Assembly (NCBI GenBank): GCA_949283205.1
Contig: CASDSD010000027.1
Coordinates: 29,721 to 93,720 of the forward strand
DNA: 64,000 bases
Direction of reading: 5' to 3'
Source: an uncultured Alistipes sp.
GTDB taxonomy: Bacteria; Bacteroidota; Bacteroidia; Bacteroidales; Rikenellaceae
A model generated the notes under the pieces. That model searched no databases. It worked only from the letters and a program-made list of their open reading frames with translations, and was not told where the DNA came from. Both the position numbers and the translations under genes were made by a program. Positions 8,968-18,344 of the stretch are shown in pieces (the first letter of the stretch is position 1; every line of letters begins with the position of its first letter).

Positions 8968-9960
8968 ATGTTACTGCTCGAGGATCGTAACGACTGCGCC
9001 GCGGTGTACCGCATAGACGACGGCCGCGACACGGGTGTCACCCGCTACATAGCCACAACTCCCTATACACGCGCCATATGCAACGATCCCACGGTCTGCG
9101 GCGTGGATTATACGCGCCGCCTGCAGCGTGCCTGCACCGAGGTGCTCACGATCTATCGCGGCATCGCCTCGCAGCCGCTCGAATGTAACGACACCGTTGT
9201 GCTGAACATCCTGCGCGGAGGGCTCAATTTCGGTCTGCGCGAGGCCCTGGCCGACGCCTACGGCTGGAATACGATGGGAACGTCGTTCATCAGCGCGCAG
9301 CGCGTGCGCGACTCGGAGGATTCCGAGGACTGGCACATCACCGAGAGCGACTACCGCAAGGTATATCTTCCCGAGCGGGCGCAGATCCTCTTCGGCGACG
9401 TGGTGGCTACGGGCACCAGCCTCCATCACGCCCTGAAGCTGCTCGTGCGCAGCGCCGAGGAGACCGGGGCCGAGATCACGCGATTCGTCTTCTTCACCTA
9501 CGGCGGCAGCCGCGCCGAGGAGATTCTTTCGGACATAGCGGCCCTGTGCCGCGAGCGTTTCGCCTCGTTTACGGGCGTCGACCTCTTCTATCTCGAGGGT
9601 CGTTTCACGGTGCCCTCGCCCTCAACGCCCCTCACGATAAAGCTCACGGGGACCGATCTGGTGCGCTACGGGGCGCTTATGACGCCCGAATTCGTCGCAT
9701 CGCAGTACGACAACCCGCTCTATCCGCTCGAGAGGTGCATAATATACGACGCCGGATCGCGCGCGTTCCACCCCAGGGAGTATGTGTCCGATGTCGAGGA
9801 GTATTGGCGTACGGTGCTCAAGCAGGCGCAGCAGGGACGCTCGTTCCGTTCGCTTGTCGAGGAGCGTTTCCCTGGAATCGATGCCGACCGTTTCGGCGAG
9901 GTGGATCTGCGCGAGATCGTTCTCTCGCACCTCATGTCTATCGAGAAGATTCTGGGATAG
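8968..9960 (+). CDS. Phosphoribosyltransferase-like protein
   Basis: A 330-residue cytosolic protein with type-I PRTase hallmarks: a VVLNILRGGLNFGLREAL segment (about residues 73-90, the R-G-G flexible-loop side) and the PRPP-binding strand-loop ILFGDVVATGTSLHHAL (about 134-150). It is longer than Upp, Hpt or Apt (about 180-210 residues) and has an extra C-terminal region (about 230-330) I do not recognise. I cannot name a substrate. A cytosine-permease-type transporter follows after 136 bp with no visible promoter of its own, which suggests a nucleobase salvage pair. Confidence 0.65.
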   Translation: MLLLEDRNDCAAVYRIDDGRDTGVTRYIATTPYTRAICNDPTVCGVDYTRRLQRACTEVLTIYRGIASQPLECNDTVVLNILRGGLNFGLREALADAYGWNTMGTSFISAQRVRDSEDSEDWHITESDYRKVYLPERAQILFGDVVATGTSLHHALKLLVRSAEETGAEITRFVFFTYGGSRAEEILSDIAALCRERFASFTGVDLFYLEGRFTVPSPSTPLTIKLTGTDLVRYGALMTPEFVASQYDNPLYPLERCIIYDAGSRAFHPREYVSDVEEYWRTVLKQAQQGRSFRSLVEERFPGIDADRFGEVDLREIVLSHLMSIEKILG

Positions 9961-10096
9961 TGGTCGGGAATGCCCCGGCGCGGTCCCGCAGGGGGTGCGC
10001 GGCAGGGCAGTACGGCGGCGGCCGGTAAGGGCGCGTCCGTTGGCGCGGCACGTAAACAGAGGAATGGCAGCAATGAAAACCCAAAAAATCCGATAA

Positions 10097-11338
10097 ATGG
10101 AGAATAACGTACAAACCGCTTCGCGCGATTATGAATTTTCGGCCGTACAGGATGACGGCCGCCGTGGAATGTGGTCGATGCTGATAATCATGCTCGGCTT
10201 CTCGTTCTTCTCGGCAAGCATGTGGGCCGGAGGAACCATCGGTTCGGCCCTGACTTCGCCCGCCTTCATCGCGGCCGTATTGCTCGGCAACCTGCTGCTC
10301 TCGTGCTATACGGGACTGCTGGCATACATCGCCGGCAAGACCCATCTCTCGACGCACCTGCTGGCGCACTACTCGTTCGGCCGCAAGGGGTCGTACCTGC
10401 CGTCGCTGCTGCTGGCGGTGACGCAGACGGGATGGTTCGGCGTGGGCGTGGCCATGTTCGCCGTGCCCGTCTCGAAGCTCTTCCCCGAGGTGCCGCTCTG
10501 GATCCTGGTGTGGGGCGCGGGTCTGCTCATGACCTCGACGGCATATTTCGGCATACGCGCCCTGGCATGGCTCAGCGCCGTGGCCGTGCCCGCCATCATC
10601 ATCCTCGGATGCATGTCGATGCAGATGGCCATAAACGACTTCGGCGGCTGGCGCGAGTGGCTGAACGTGGTGCCGCAGGGTGAGGAGATGTCGTTGATGA
10701 CGGCAATGGGTCTGGTCGTGGCGAGTTTCATCTCGGGCGGTACGCTTACGCCCGACTTCGTGCGCTTCTCGCGCAATGCGAAGATCTCGGTTACGAGCAC
10801 CGTGGTGGCGTTCTTTATCGGCAACAGCCTCATGTTCCTCTTCGGCGCCGTGGGCGCAGCGCTATACCAGCTGAACGACATCTCGGAGGTGCTGTTCCGC
10901 CAGGGACTGATCGTATTCGGAATCATTGTGCTGGGCCTCAACATATGGACCACAAACGACAACGCGATCTATGCCTCGGGTCTCGGCCTCTCGAACGTAT
11001 TCAAGCTGCCGAAACGATATATGGTATTGGTGATCGGCGTGGTGGGCACCGCCTCGGCGATATTCCTCTACAACAATTTCGTCGACTGGCTCAACGTCCT
11101 GAACGCCATGCTGCCCTCGATCGGTGCGGTGATCATCGCCGACTACTTCATCAACCGGAAGAACTACGGCGATGCCTCGTACCGCTTCTCGCAGTTGAAC
11201 ATGGGCGCCGTCGTCGCATGGTTCGTGGGTGTGATATGCGCATTGACGCTGCCCGGTATCGCGTGCGTGAACAGTGTCATCGCCTCGATCGTGGTATACG
11301 CCCTCTGGTGCCGTCTCTCGCGCAAGAGAGAGAGGTAG
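10097..11338 (+). CDS. codB: Cytosine permease-type NCS1 transporter (CodB-like)
   Basis: A 413-residue inner-membrane protein with about twelve hydrophobic segments. The features match the NCS1 nucleobase:cation symporters of the CodB branch: MLGFSFFSASMWAGG near the N-terminus, SGGTLTPDFVRFSRN in the middle (about 212-226) and TTNDNAIYASGLGLSN (about 284-299). Cytosine is the likeliest substrate, but related members carry purines or other pyrimidines. It lies 136 bp after the PRTase-like gene and no TAnnTTTG box is seen between them, so transcription probably continues from the promoter at 8909. It ends at a strong bidirectional terminator. Confidence 0.85.
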   Translation: MENNVQTASRDYEFSAVQDDGRRGMWSMLIIMLGFSFFSASMWAGGTIGSALTSPAFIAAVLLGNLLLSCYTGLLAYIAGKTHLSTHLLAHYSFGRKGSYLPSLLLAVTQTGWFGVGVAMFAVPVSKLFPEVPLWILVWGAGLLMTSTAYFGIRALAWLSAVAVPAIIILGCMSMQMAINDFGGWREWLNVVPQGEEMSLMTAMGLVVASFISGGTLTPDFVRFSRNAKISVTSTVVAFFIGNSLMFLFGAVGAALYQLNDISEVLFRQGLIVFGIIVLGLNIWTTNDNAIYASGLGLSNVFKLPKRYMVLVIGVVGTASAIFLYNNFVDWLNVLNAMLPSIGAVIIADYFINRKNYGDASYRFSQLNMGAVVAWFVGVICALTLPGIACVNSVIASIVVYALWCRLSRKRER

Positions 11339-11354
11339 CGGGTATCCCGAACGT

Positions 11355-11397
11355 AAAAAATATACTGTGCGGAATCCTCCGCACAGTATATTTTTTT
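11355..11397. terminator. Strong bidirectional terminator after codB and the fimbrillin-like gene
   Basis: A near-perfect 18-19 bp hairpin, ATATACTGTGCGGA (11360-11373) with TCCGCACAGTATAT (11378-11391). It is flanked by an A-run on the left and seven T on the right. It serves both convergent genes. Confidence 0.95.
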
Positions 11398-11410
11398 GTG
11401 CTGCGCCCGT

Positions 11411-12814
11411 CTACAGCGGGGTGTAGGTGACGGTCAGGGCGGCAAGGTTGAACTGATAGGGCGATCGCTCCTGTATGTAACCGATGTGTATACGGTATTC
11501 GCTGCAGTCGTCCGTCCCTGTCGGCTCGAAGAGGTGATCGATTATGGAGGAGGTGTTTTTCTCCGTGGTGCCGTCGAGCATGTTGCCGTCCTGGTCGGTG
11601 ACGGATATGGTGTAGTGACGTTTCATGCACGTATCATGCGCCGTCACGCCGATACGGGTCGGGGCGTATCCCTTGATCACGGGCAGCACGATGTCTGCCG
11701 GCGTACTCTTGTTGATGCCGGTGATTGTGAGATATGATTTGTCGGGACCGCCCGAATGGAAATAATACTCCTCGGTGCAGAGGAAGCGGAACGTATGGCC
11801 GCCGAACAGGTATTCGTCCGTCGTTGCGGCGTCGGCTTCGTCGTCGGGGAATCCGCCGGGATAGCAGGCCGCATCGGTGAAGTCGATGGCGAGCGTCATC
11901 GGTTCGCGTATCTCGGTGGCGGGGGACAATTCGACCTGCGTCGACATTATGGTGGCGGCACGAAACTCCCTTGCCGAGTCGAATCTCTTGTCGAGGCGGT
12001 ATCTCCTGCCGTCGGAGGTCGTGACGACGATGCCGAGGCTCTCGCCGCTGCCGACGGTGAAGGGTGCGGCCGCCGCCCATATCGGGAACTCTCCGCCGGC
12101 GAGAATCTCGCCCGAGGCCTCCGCCTCGACCTCGATCGTGGAGGATGCGCTCCGGGCGTCGGCCGTGATGGTGCCGTCGGCGAGATCTATGGTGTGGCGT
12201 GCCGCGAGGATTCTCCCTTCGGGCGCCGTTATCGTCACGGATGTTATCCCCGGGATGGCGTCGCCCGTGGCATTGTGCAGCTGCAGCCGGATGACGGTGG
12301 CCGTGTGGTGCATCGGGATCGAGACCTCGTCGGACGATGCCGCCGCGGTATGTCCCGTGAGTGGATCGAGCGCCGCTATGTGCGCGGCCGAGGCGCCGTG
12401 CTGCCTCTGCCGGGCCGCACCTACATCGAAGAGCGCATCGTCGGTGTCGGCCCGGACGGTGGTCTTGTCGGGGTTGTACGGATAGACGGCATAGAAGTCG
12501 TATGCCGCATCGGACATAAGTACGGCGGTGTTGCCGAATACACCGTTCTCCGGGTCGGTTACGGTGAACATATAGGGCTTGGCTTCCGTCTCGGATGCTC
12601 CTTCGGGGGCGATAATGACACTCAGGGCGTCGTTCTCGACCCATGTGGTGACGGCCCCGTCGAATGCGGTGCGCGTGGCGCCGGACTGTGTGGCGCGGAT
12701 GGTTATGGGCCGTGTGCGGCCTGTAGCTGTGGCCTCATCGTACTTGTGTGTGCATCCGGCGGCCGCAATGGCGGCGGACGCGGCGATGACGGCGATAATA
12801 TTGGTGTGTCTCAT
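11411..12814 (-). CDS. Fimbrillin family lipoprotein
   Basis: A 467-residue lipoprotein with lipobox AAAGC (Cys about 20). The opening pattern ITIRATQSGATRTAFDG...WVENDALSVI is typical of Bacteroidetes fimbrillin (FimA/Mfa-like) proteins, with a following run of beta-rich segments. The C-terminal 160 residues (after about 300) look like a separate beta-sandwich module rather than a simple pilin tail. By family analogy it would be exported by the lipoprotein route and either polymerise or act as a tip/adhesin on the surface; that is inference. A 39-codon ORF lies 18 bp upstream. No other fimbrial genes are in the window. Confidence 0.7.
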   Translation of the reverse strand: MRHTNIIAVIAASAAIAAAGCTHKYDEATATGRTRPITIRATQSGATRTAFDGAVTTWVENDALSVIIAPEGASETEAKPYMFTVTDPENGVFGNTAVLMSDAAYDFYAVYPYNPDKTTVRADTDDALFDVGAARQRQHGASAAHIAALDPLTGHTAAASSDEVSIPMHHTATVIRLQLHNATGDAIPGITSVTITAPEGRILAARHTIDLADGTITADARSASSTIEVEAEASGEILAGGEFPIWAAAAPFTVGSGESLGIVVTTSDGRRYRLDKRFDSAREFRAATIMSTQVELSPATEIREPMTLAIDFTDAACYPGGFPDDEADAATTDEYLFGGHTFRFLCTEEYYFHSGGPDKSYLTITGINKSTPADIVLPVIKGYAPTRIGVTAHDTCMKRHYTISVTDQDGNMLDGTTEKNTSSIIDHLFEPTGTDDCSEYRIHIGYIQERSPYQFNLAALTVTYTPL

Positions 12815-12832
12815 GTGTCGTCGGTTTGGATG

Positions 12833-12952
12833 TTAAAAATTTTCGTGGTCCCAATCTTCGATGGTGGTATTGTGCCCGCTCAGGGCGAATCCCCTTTCGA
12901 CACTCAGGTCGAGCGCCGCAACCGTAGGCGGCGTGTAATGTCTTCTTTTCAT
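12833..12952 (-). CDS. 39-residue hypothetical protein upstream of the fimbrillin-like gene
   Basis: A short complete frame on the minus strand, ATG at 12950-12952 and TAA at 12833-12835. The product starts MKRRHYTPPTVAALDLSVER and then reads GFALSG before an acidic Asn/Asp/Glu/Trp-rich tail. It has no signal peptide or membrane segment. The stop is 18 bp before the fimbrillin-like ATG and the strand is the same, which suggests co-transcription or a leader function. The pattern Lys-rich start, Tyr-x-x-Pro, hydrophobic core, Glu-x-Gly-Phe-Ala-x-Ser-Gly recalls short uncharacterised Bacteroidetes proteins found near surface lipoprotein genes; this is from memory and unverified. I assign no function. 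Confidence 0.5.
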   Translation of the reverse strand: MKRRHYTPPTVAALDLSVERGFALSGHNTTIEDWDHENF

Positions 12953-13445
12953 GATAAGTTTGTTTGGTTGAAGTTCAGTGATGCGCATGGGACGGAATGT
13001 GTCCCTTGACGTTACAATATATGTTTGAATTTTTGTTATGTGTTCGAATTGCTATACAACGGTAGGTATTTATTCCCTTTTTCTATATCATAAATATAAT
13101 AATTTCGATTTGATATGCCAAGATAAAATTCGGCTATTGCGACGTCGGTGTGCGGTTTGCCGTCCATTTTGCCGTAATCCGGTCCTGCGGAGCTTTTTTG
13201 CCGCCGCAATGCCGGGCTGTTGGACGTTGCGACGGGGTATGCGATAATGTTGTAATGTTTATGTAAAAGATTGTAATGACACGGCGGTACCCCTTTCGCC
13301 ATGTCGTGACTCATCCCCGCATCGGGATGTGTGCGATATGGATGCTGTGGCTGTGCAATGGTGTGAAATGGCGGGAATTGCCCGAGCGGGCTGCCGGGTG
13401 GAGATGCGGCTGCAGGCGCCCCGTGCCGGTAAAGTGCGGGACCGG
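12953..13445. other. Non-coding spacer between the 39-codon ORF and the tRNA-Arg promoter
   Basis: About 490 bp with no convincing gene. The first part (13005-13135) is clearly more AT-rich than the surroundings. Frames crossing it have no recognisable composition or domain. No canonical TAnnTTTG box for the leftward genes is seen, so their promoter is unidentified. Confidence 0.5.
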
Positions 13446-13477
13446 TTTGGATAAAAGAAATAAAAGGTTTATTTTTG
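13446..13477 (+). promoter_or_regulatory. Promoter of tRNA-Arg
   Basis: TTTG (13446-13449), a 20-nt spacer and TATTTTTG (13470-13477) form a complete Bacteroidetes promoter 34 nt before the tRNA. The -33 region GTTTGGATAAAA is identical over 12 nt to that of the tRNA-His promoter. Confidence 0.85.
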
Positions 13478-13511
13478 CACCGACTCAGGCGGCTCCTTTG
13501 CCGCGGTTGAT

Positions 13512-13585
13512 GGTTCCGTAGCTCAGTTGGATAGAGCAACAGCCTTCTAAGCTGTGGGTCGCGGGTTCGAATCCCACCGGAATCA
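13512..13585 (+). tRNA. tRNA-Arg (anticodon TCT)
   Basis: A 74-nt cloverleaf. The acceptor stem GGTTCCG/CGGAATC has one G-U pair. The D-arm is GCTC/GAGC. The anticodon arm ACAGC-CTTCTAA-GCTGT gives TCT, and the T-loop is TTCGAAT. The T-stem GCGGG/CCCAC has one C-A mismatch at its second pair. The discriminator is A, and CCA is not encoded. It reads AGA and AGG codons. Confidence 0.95.
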
Positions 13586-13603
13586 CTTTTCATCGACAGT
13601 TAA

Positions 13604-13650
13604 GCGATCTGCCACCCATCCCTTCCGGATATGGCGGATCGCTTGTTTTG
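13604..13650 (+). terminator. Terminator of tRNA-Arg
   Basis: An 11-bp stem GCGATCTGCCA (13604-13614) with TGGCGGATCGC (13632-13642), one wobble pair, followed by TTGTTTTG. It starts 19 nt after the tRNA. Confidence 0.75.
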
Positions 13651-13720
13651 TATGGATGCAGGATGGTGCGGGGCCGTGGAAAAGGGCATGTGATGCCGTG
13701 CGCGCGGCGTGGTATATAAC

Positions 13721-13746
13721 AAAAAAGGTCTCCGTAAGGAGACCTT
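13721..13746 (-). terminator. Terminator of tRNA-His
   Basis: A 9-bp perfect stem AAGGTCTCC (13725-13733) with GGAGACCTT (13738-13746) around a GTAA loop. On the minus strand it is followed by a U-run (A-run 13721-13726). It begins 4 nt past the tRNA 3' end. Confidence 0.9.
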
Positions 13747-13750
13747 CAAG

Positions 13751-13825
13751 GGTGGAAGATGGGATTCGAACCCACGACCTTCGGAACCACAATCCGTCAC
13801 TCTAACCAGCTGAGCTACATCCACC
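13751..13825 (-). tRNA. tRNA-His (anticodon GTG)
   Basis: A 75-nt minus-strand tRNA with the extra 5' G(-1) and C73 discriminator that mark tRNA-His. The acceptor is GTGGATG/CTTCCAC. The anticodon loop TTGTGGT lies in stem ACGGA/TCCGA (first pair A-A). The T-arm is GTGGG-TTCGAAT-CCCAT. CCA is not encoded. Confidence 0.95.
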
Positions 13826-13853
13826 GTGTGATTCGTTTTCTCGAATCGGTGTG

Positions 13854-13885
13854 CAAATATAAAGGGTTTTGCGGTTTTATCCAAA
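13854..13885 (-). promoter_or_regulatory. Promoter of tRNA-His
   Basis: On the minus strand TTTG (13885-13882), a 20-nt spacer and TATATTTG (13861-13854) sit 28 nt before the tRNA. The segment GTTTGGATAAAA is shared exactly with the tRNA-Arg promoter. Confidence 0.85.
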
Positions 13886-14082
13886 CAAATGTGCGAAAAA
13901 GATGATAAAAATCGGTCTCGGCAGGCCCCGGTTGGACGGTCGTCCCTCTTGCGGCGGTGCCGTGCGGCCCGGTACGGTGTCGGTGCGTGGGCGAAGCGTT
14001 GCGGCCGGTAACGCGGGGCTGTCCTCGCGCTGCCGGCCGCATCGCGGCAGTTTGCTGGAGATGCCGCATCGCCCGTATGGTA

Positions 14083-15897
14083 TCATTTGGGCTGCGCCGA
14101 GAACGACACCTCGATCTCGGTCTGCTCGCCTGCGGCGAGGCGTATGTCGAAGCCTACCATGCGGACTCCCTTGTCGACGATCTCGAAGGGTTTGTACTGG
14201 TGGTCGGGCCGTATCGCGGCCGCGGCCTCCGATTTGGTGCGCAGCCGCAGGTAGAGCTGTTTGCCATCCTGCCGCAGCAGTATGGTGTTGGCATCGACTA
14301 TTTCCGCTTCGGCATTCGTGGCCATGTTCCACGCTACGGTCGAGGCTTGCGGCCCGTTGGTTATGCGGTCGGTGATGGTGAGGCGGTCGTTCTTGTCCAT
14401 TTCGGCCGTACGCACGACGCTTGCGGCATCGGCCGCAAAGACATCCGTCAGGTTGATCGTGACGCTTCTGGTGCGTTGGTCGTCGGTGTAGGATTCAATC
14501 TCGGCCATGCCGTTGACGGCATGGCGGTGGCCGTTGAAGGTGAGTGTATTGTGAGACTCGACCCCTATGCGGAATATCTCCCAGCGGGGGCTCTCCTGCT
14601 TCATGTTCCAGAGGTCCACGCCGGCCTGTTCGAGGCGGTTGTAGTCGTGCATGCCCAGGTCGATCGCCCAACGTATGCCGTCACTCTCGTAGATGAACGA
14701 GCCGGCATCCATGTGGGCATGGTTGCTCGAGGCGCGGCCGCCCTTGATGGCGAAGTAGGTGTCGTCGGGGTGCGTCCAGCCGCTGCGGTAGATGAAGACG
14801 GGGGCGATGCCGTGGTTGACCCATACGCGTGAGACGGGCATGTGGCTGTGCGAGAGGTCGAGGCCCGACGCGAAAACCATATATATTGGCAGCAGGCGGT
14901 CCGACGGGATGCGCCCGTTGCGCAGGAACTGCTCGTCGACGGCCACAACCGATGGATCGTTCATCTGACGTGCGAACCAGTACTTGGCGGGTATGCACGA
15001 GGCGCCCGACCCCGAGTCGTAGAAGTTGTAGCATTTGCCCGACGGCGCAACCATGTATGTCATGAAGGCGGCCGAACGCATGAAACTCTCCTGTGCCGCA
15101 ATGCCGGCATCGGTTCCCAGGGCCGACTGGAGTGCCGCCACGAGCATCACCTCGAAGCCCGTGCCGTAGTCCCAGTAGCTGAACCCTTCGGGGTATCCGC
15201 CGTCGGGGTCGTAGCACTTCTGTGCCGTGGGGTTCGAGGCGAGGCACTTCTCGATGAGCGCCTTGCAGTACTCCGGAGCGCGTTCGTATGTGGCCAGGGC
15301 GCCGTATATCATTCCGGCGTTGCACACCTGGTTCCAGTTGTTCTCGGCACGGAAGAACCATCCGTGGCCCGGGTCCTCCGAGGCCCGCAGCCCCTTTTCG
15401 TATATCGCCGTGCCGATGATGCTGCGCGAGTGGCGCGGCAGCACGTCATAGAGCCAGTCGTAACCTATGGCCAGTGCCATGGTCATCTCGCCCACATCGA
15501 GGAAGTGCGACGGGTTCCAGTCGCTGAAGGCGCTTATGGCGAGCATCTCGCGTTCGGCGCGGGCGGCATAGCGCTCGTCCTGCGTGGTGACGTAGGCGTA
15601 TGAGAGGTAAAATATGCGTTTGAGCGCGTCGCGCGATACGGACAACAGGCGGCGCCCCGTCATGACGCGCTCGACGGGAGTGGCGTCGAGGATCTTGTCG
15701 CACTCGGCGATGATGCGGTCGTGTACCGCGGCGGCGTTTTTCGAGCGGGATGGAAGCTGGCGTATGGCGTCGATGTCGCTGCCGGCGAGCAGCAGGCGCG
15801 GGTGGGGAGCAAGGCGGTCGAAGTCGAGGTTCTGTGCCTGGAGCGTGCATACGGATGCTGCGGCCAAGAGCGTTACGAGAAATAGCAGTCGTTTCAT
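14083..15897 (-). CDS. Secreted heparinase II/III-like protein
   Basis: A 604-residue exported protein: signal peptide MKRLLFLVTLLAAASVCTLQA, an alpha-helical toroid region (about 25-330) and a beta-sandwich heparinase II/III C-terminal domain (about 370-600). The segment GGRASSNHAHMDAGSF (about 405-420) is the characteristic SNHxHxDxGSF motif of this domain. Members cleave acidic polysaccharides such as heparin/heparan or alginate; the substrate here cannot be read from sequence. The start at 15897 is chosen over 15990 because it opens a clean signal peptide. No SusC/SusD or sulfatase genes are adjacent. Confidence 0.8.
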   Translation of the reverse strand: MKRLLFLVTLLAAASVCTLQAQNLDFDRLAPHPRLLLAGSDIDAIRQLPSRSKNAAAVHDRIIAECDKILDATPVERVMTGRRLLSVSRDALKRIFYLSYAYVTTQDERYAARAEREMLAISAFSDWNPSHFLDVGEMTMALAIGYDWLYDVLPRHSRSIIGTAIYEKGLRASEDPGHGWFFRAENNWNQVCNAGMIYGALATYERAPEYCKALIEKCLASNPTAQKCYDPDGGYPEGFSYWDYGTGFEVMLVAALQSALGTDAGIAAQESFMRSAAFMTYMVAPSGKCYNFYDSGSGASCIPAKYWFARQMNDPSVVAVDEQFLRNGRIPSDRLLPIYMVFASGLDLSHSHMPVSRVWVNHGIAPVFIYRSGWTHPDDTYFAIKGGRASSNHAHMDAGSFIYESDGIRWAIDLGMHDYNRLEQAGVDLWNMKQESPRWEIFRIGVESHNTLTFNGHRHAVNGMAEIESYTDDQRTRSVTINLTDVFAADAASVVRTAEMDKNDRLTITDRITNGPQASTVAWNMATNAEAEIVDANTILLRQDGKQLYLRLRTKSEAAAAIRPDHQYKPFEIVDKGVRMVGFDIRLAAGEQTEIEVSFSAQPK

Positions 15898-16262
15898 GGG
15901 GAACAGATTTTTTGTCGTATAAAAATAGTGTTTTTTTGCGAAACCGGCAAATATCGGCATGGCACGGGCGTGCCGCGGGCCGTGGCGCATGCGGCATATG
16001 TCGCTGTGGGGAGGAGACCGGTATGCGGCAGCGGTGCCGCTGCGGTGCCGTCGTGTCGTGTCGTCGTGCGGCGGGATGTGGCAGTCGGCGGGGGCGTCGG
16101 CAGACTATTTGCGCCGCGGGTGACATTTTGGCACGCGCTGTGGCGTGCCGTGTCAGATATTGTATGCCAAAACCCTTTTGGCACATGAGTTGTTCAATAC
16201 AGGGTCGGACTCGCGAAAGAGCCCGGAAGTGTAAACGATTAACTTATTAAAAATACTGAACC
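15898..16262. promoter_or_regulatory. Divergent spacer between the heparinase-like gene and groES
   Basis: A 365-bp spacer. On the heparinase side CAAATATC (15948-15955, minus GATATTTG) is a 7/8 match to the -7 box. On the groES side no TAnnTTTG box is found. Instead there are two copies of TTTTGGCAC exactly 50 bp apart (16126 and 16176), a GGCACGC/GCGTGCC hairpin (16130-16150) and the palindrome TGCCAAAA-CCC-TTTTGGCA (16165-16183). Confidence 0.5.
16179..16193 (+). promoter_or_regulatory. Candidate sigma-54-type (-24/-12) promoter of groES
   Basis: TGGCACATGAGTTGT has the -24 element TGGCAC and, with GG-N10-GT spacing, a near -12 element (TTGT instead of TTGC). It overlaps the right arm of the palindrome and lies 69 nt before the groES ATG. 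No primary-sigma box competes. This is an inference from pattern only. Confidence 0.35.
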
Positions 16263-16532
16263 ATGACAATCAAACCGCTTTCAGACCGTGTATTGGTATT
16301 GCCCAATCCGGCAGAGGAGAAGACCGCAGGAGGTCTGTTCATTCCCGACACAGCCAAGGAGAAGCCCCTTATGGGCAAGGTAGTAGCCGTAGGCCCCGGC
16401 ACCTCGGATGTGAAGATGGAGGTAAAGGAGGGCGACAACGTTCTCTACGGCAAGTATGCCGGCACCGAGATCAATGTAGACGGTGTCGATTACCTCATAA
16501 TGAAGCAGAGCGACATCCTGGCCATCTGCTAA
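16263..16532 (+). CDS. groES: Co-chaperonin GroES
   Basis: The 10-kDa heptameric lid of the GroEL chaperonin. It is 89 residues long and collinear with the family: [12 protein letters not shown] at the N-terminus, the mobile-loop region [18 protein letters not shown] (about 17-34) that binds GroEL, then GKVVAVGPG and the C-terminal [15 protein letters not shown]. groEL follows after 55 bp in the usual order. The regulatory region upstream is unusual (see 15898-16262). No CIRCE element is seen. Confidence 0.98.
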   Translation: MTIKPLSDRVLVLPNPAEEKTAGGLFIPDTAKEKPLMGKVVAVGPGTSDVKMEVKEGDNVLYGKYAGTEINVDGVDYLIMKQSDILAIC

Positions 16533-16587
16533 TGCGGACCGGAGACCGAACCCTGAAATGTTTAACAGTTAAAAATCGAAAAGAATT

Positions 16588-18216
<1,629 letters not shown>

Positions 18217-18251
18217 TGCTGGAAGACAATTTATAGAGTTTATAGTGAGAC

Positions 18252-18289
18252 GGTGCGTCGCCCCTGCGGGCGGCGCACCTCTTTTTTTT
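18252..18289 (+). terminator. Terminator of the groESL operon
   Basis: GC-rich hairpin GGTGCGTCGCCC with GGGCGGCGCACC around a CTGC loop, followed by C and eight T. It begins 36 nt after the groEL stop. Confidence 0.9.
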
Positions 18290-18300
18290 GTACATGCGGA

Positions 18301-18344
18301 GCGTGTCCCCTTCTTGATGCGTGGCGTGTTCCCTTCTTGATGCG
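18301..18344. repeat. Two-copy 23-bp direct repeat
   Basis: GCGTGTCCCCTTCTTGATGCG (18301-18321) and GCGTGTTCCCTTCTTGATGCG (18324-18344) differ at one base and have a 23-bp period. They lie in the 308-bp spacer between the groEL stop and the ThuA start. The rest of that spacer holds only the groESL terminator and a -7 box. Confidence 0.8.

Noticed and set aside
13036-13593. A minus-strand frame of 185 codons crossing tRNA-Arg, with the GGIRTRDPQLRR-type sequence often seen in databases.
   Set aside because: That peptide is the reverse complement of the tRNA-Arg gene; the frame overlaps the tRNA and its promoter and has no domain.
13583-13884. Minus- and plus-strand frames over tRNA-His (peptides such as SWVRIPSSTLEG and VEDGIRTHDLRNH).
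   Set aside because: These are translations of the tRNA-His gene, a well-known spurious annotation type.
16126-16183. A CIRCE/HrcA operator before groES.
   Set aside because: The inverted repeats do not match TTAGCACTC-N9-GAGTGCTAA in sequence or spacing.
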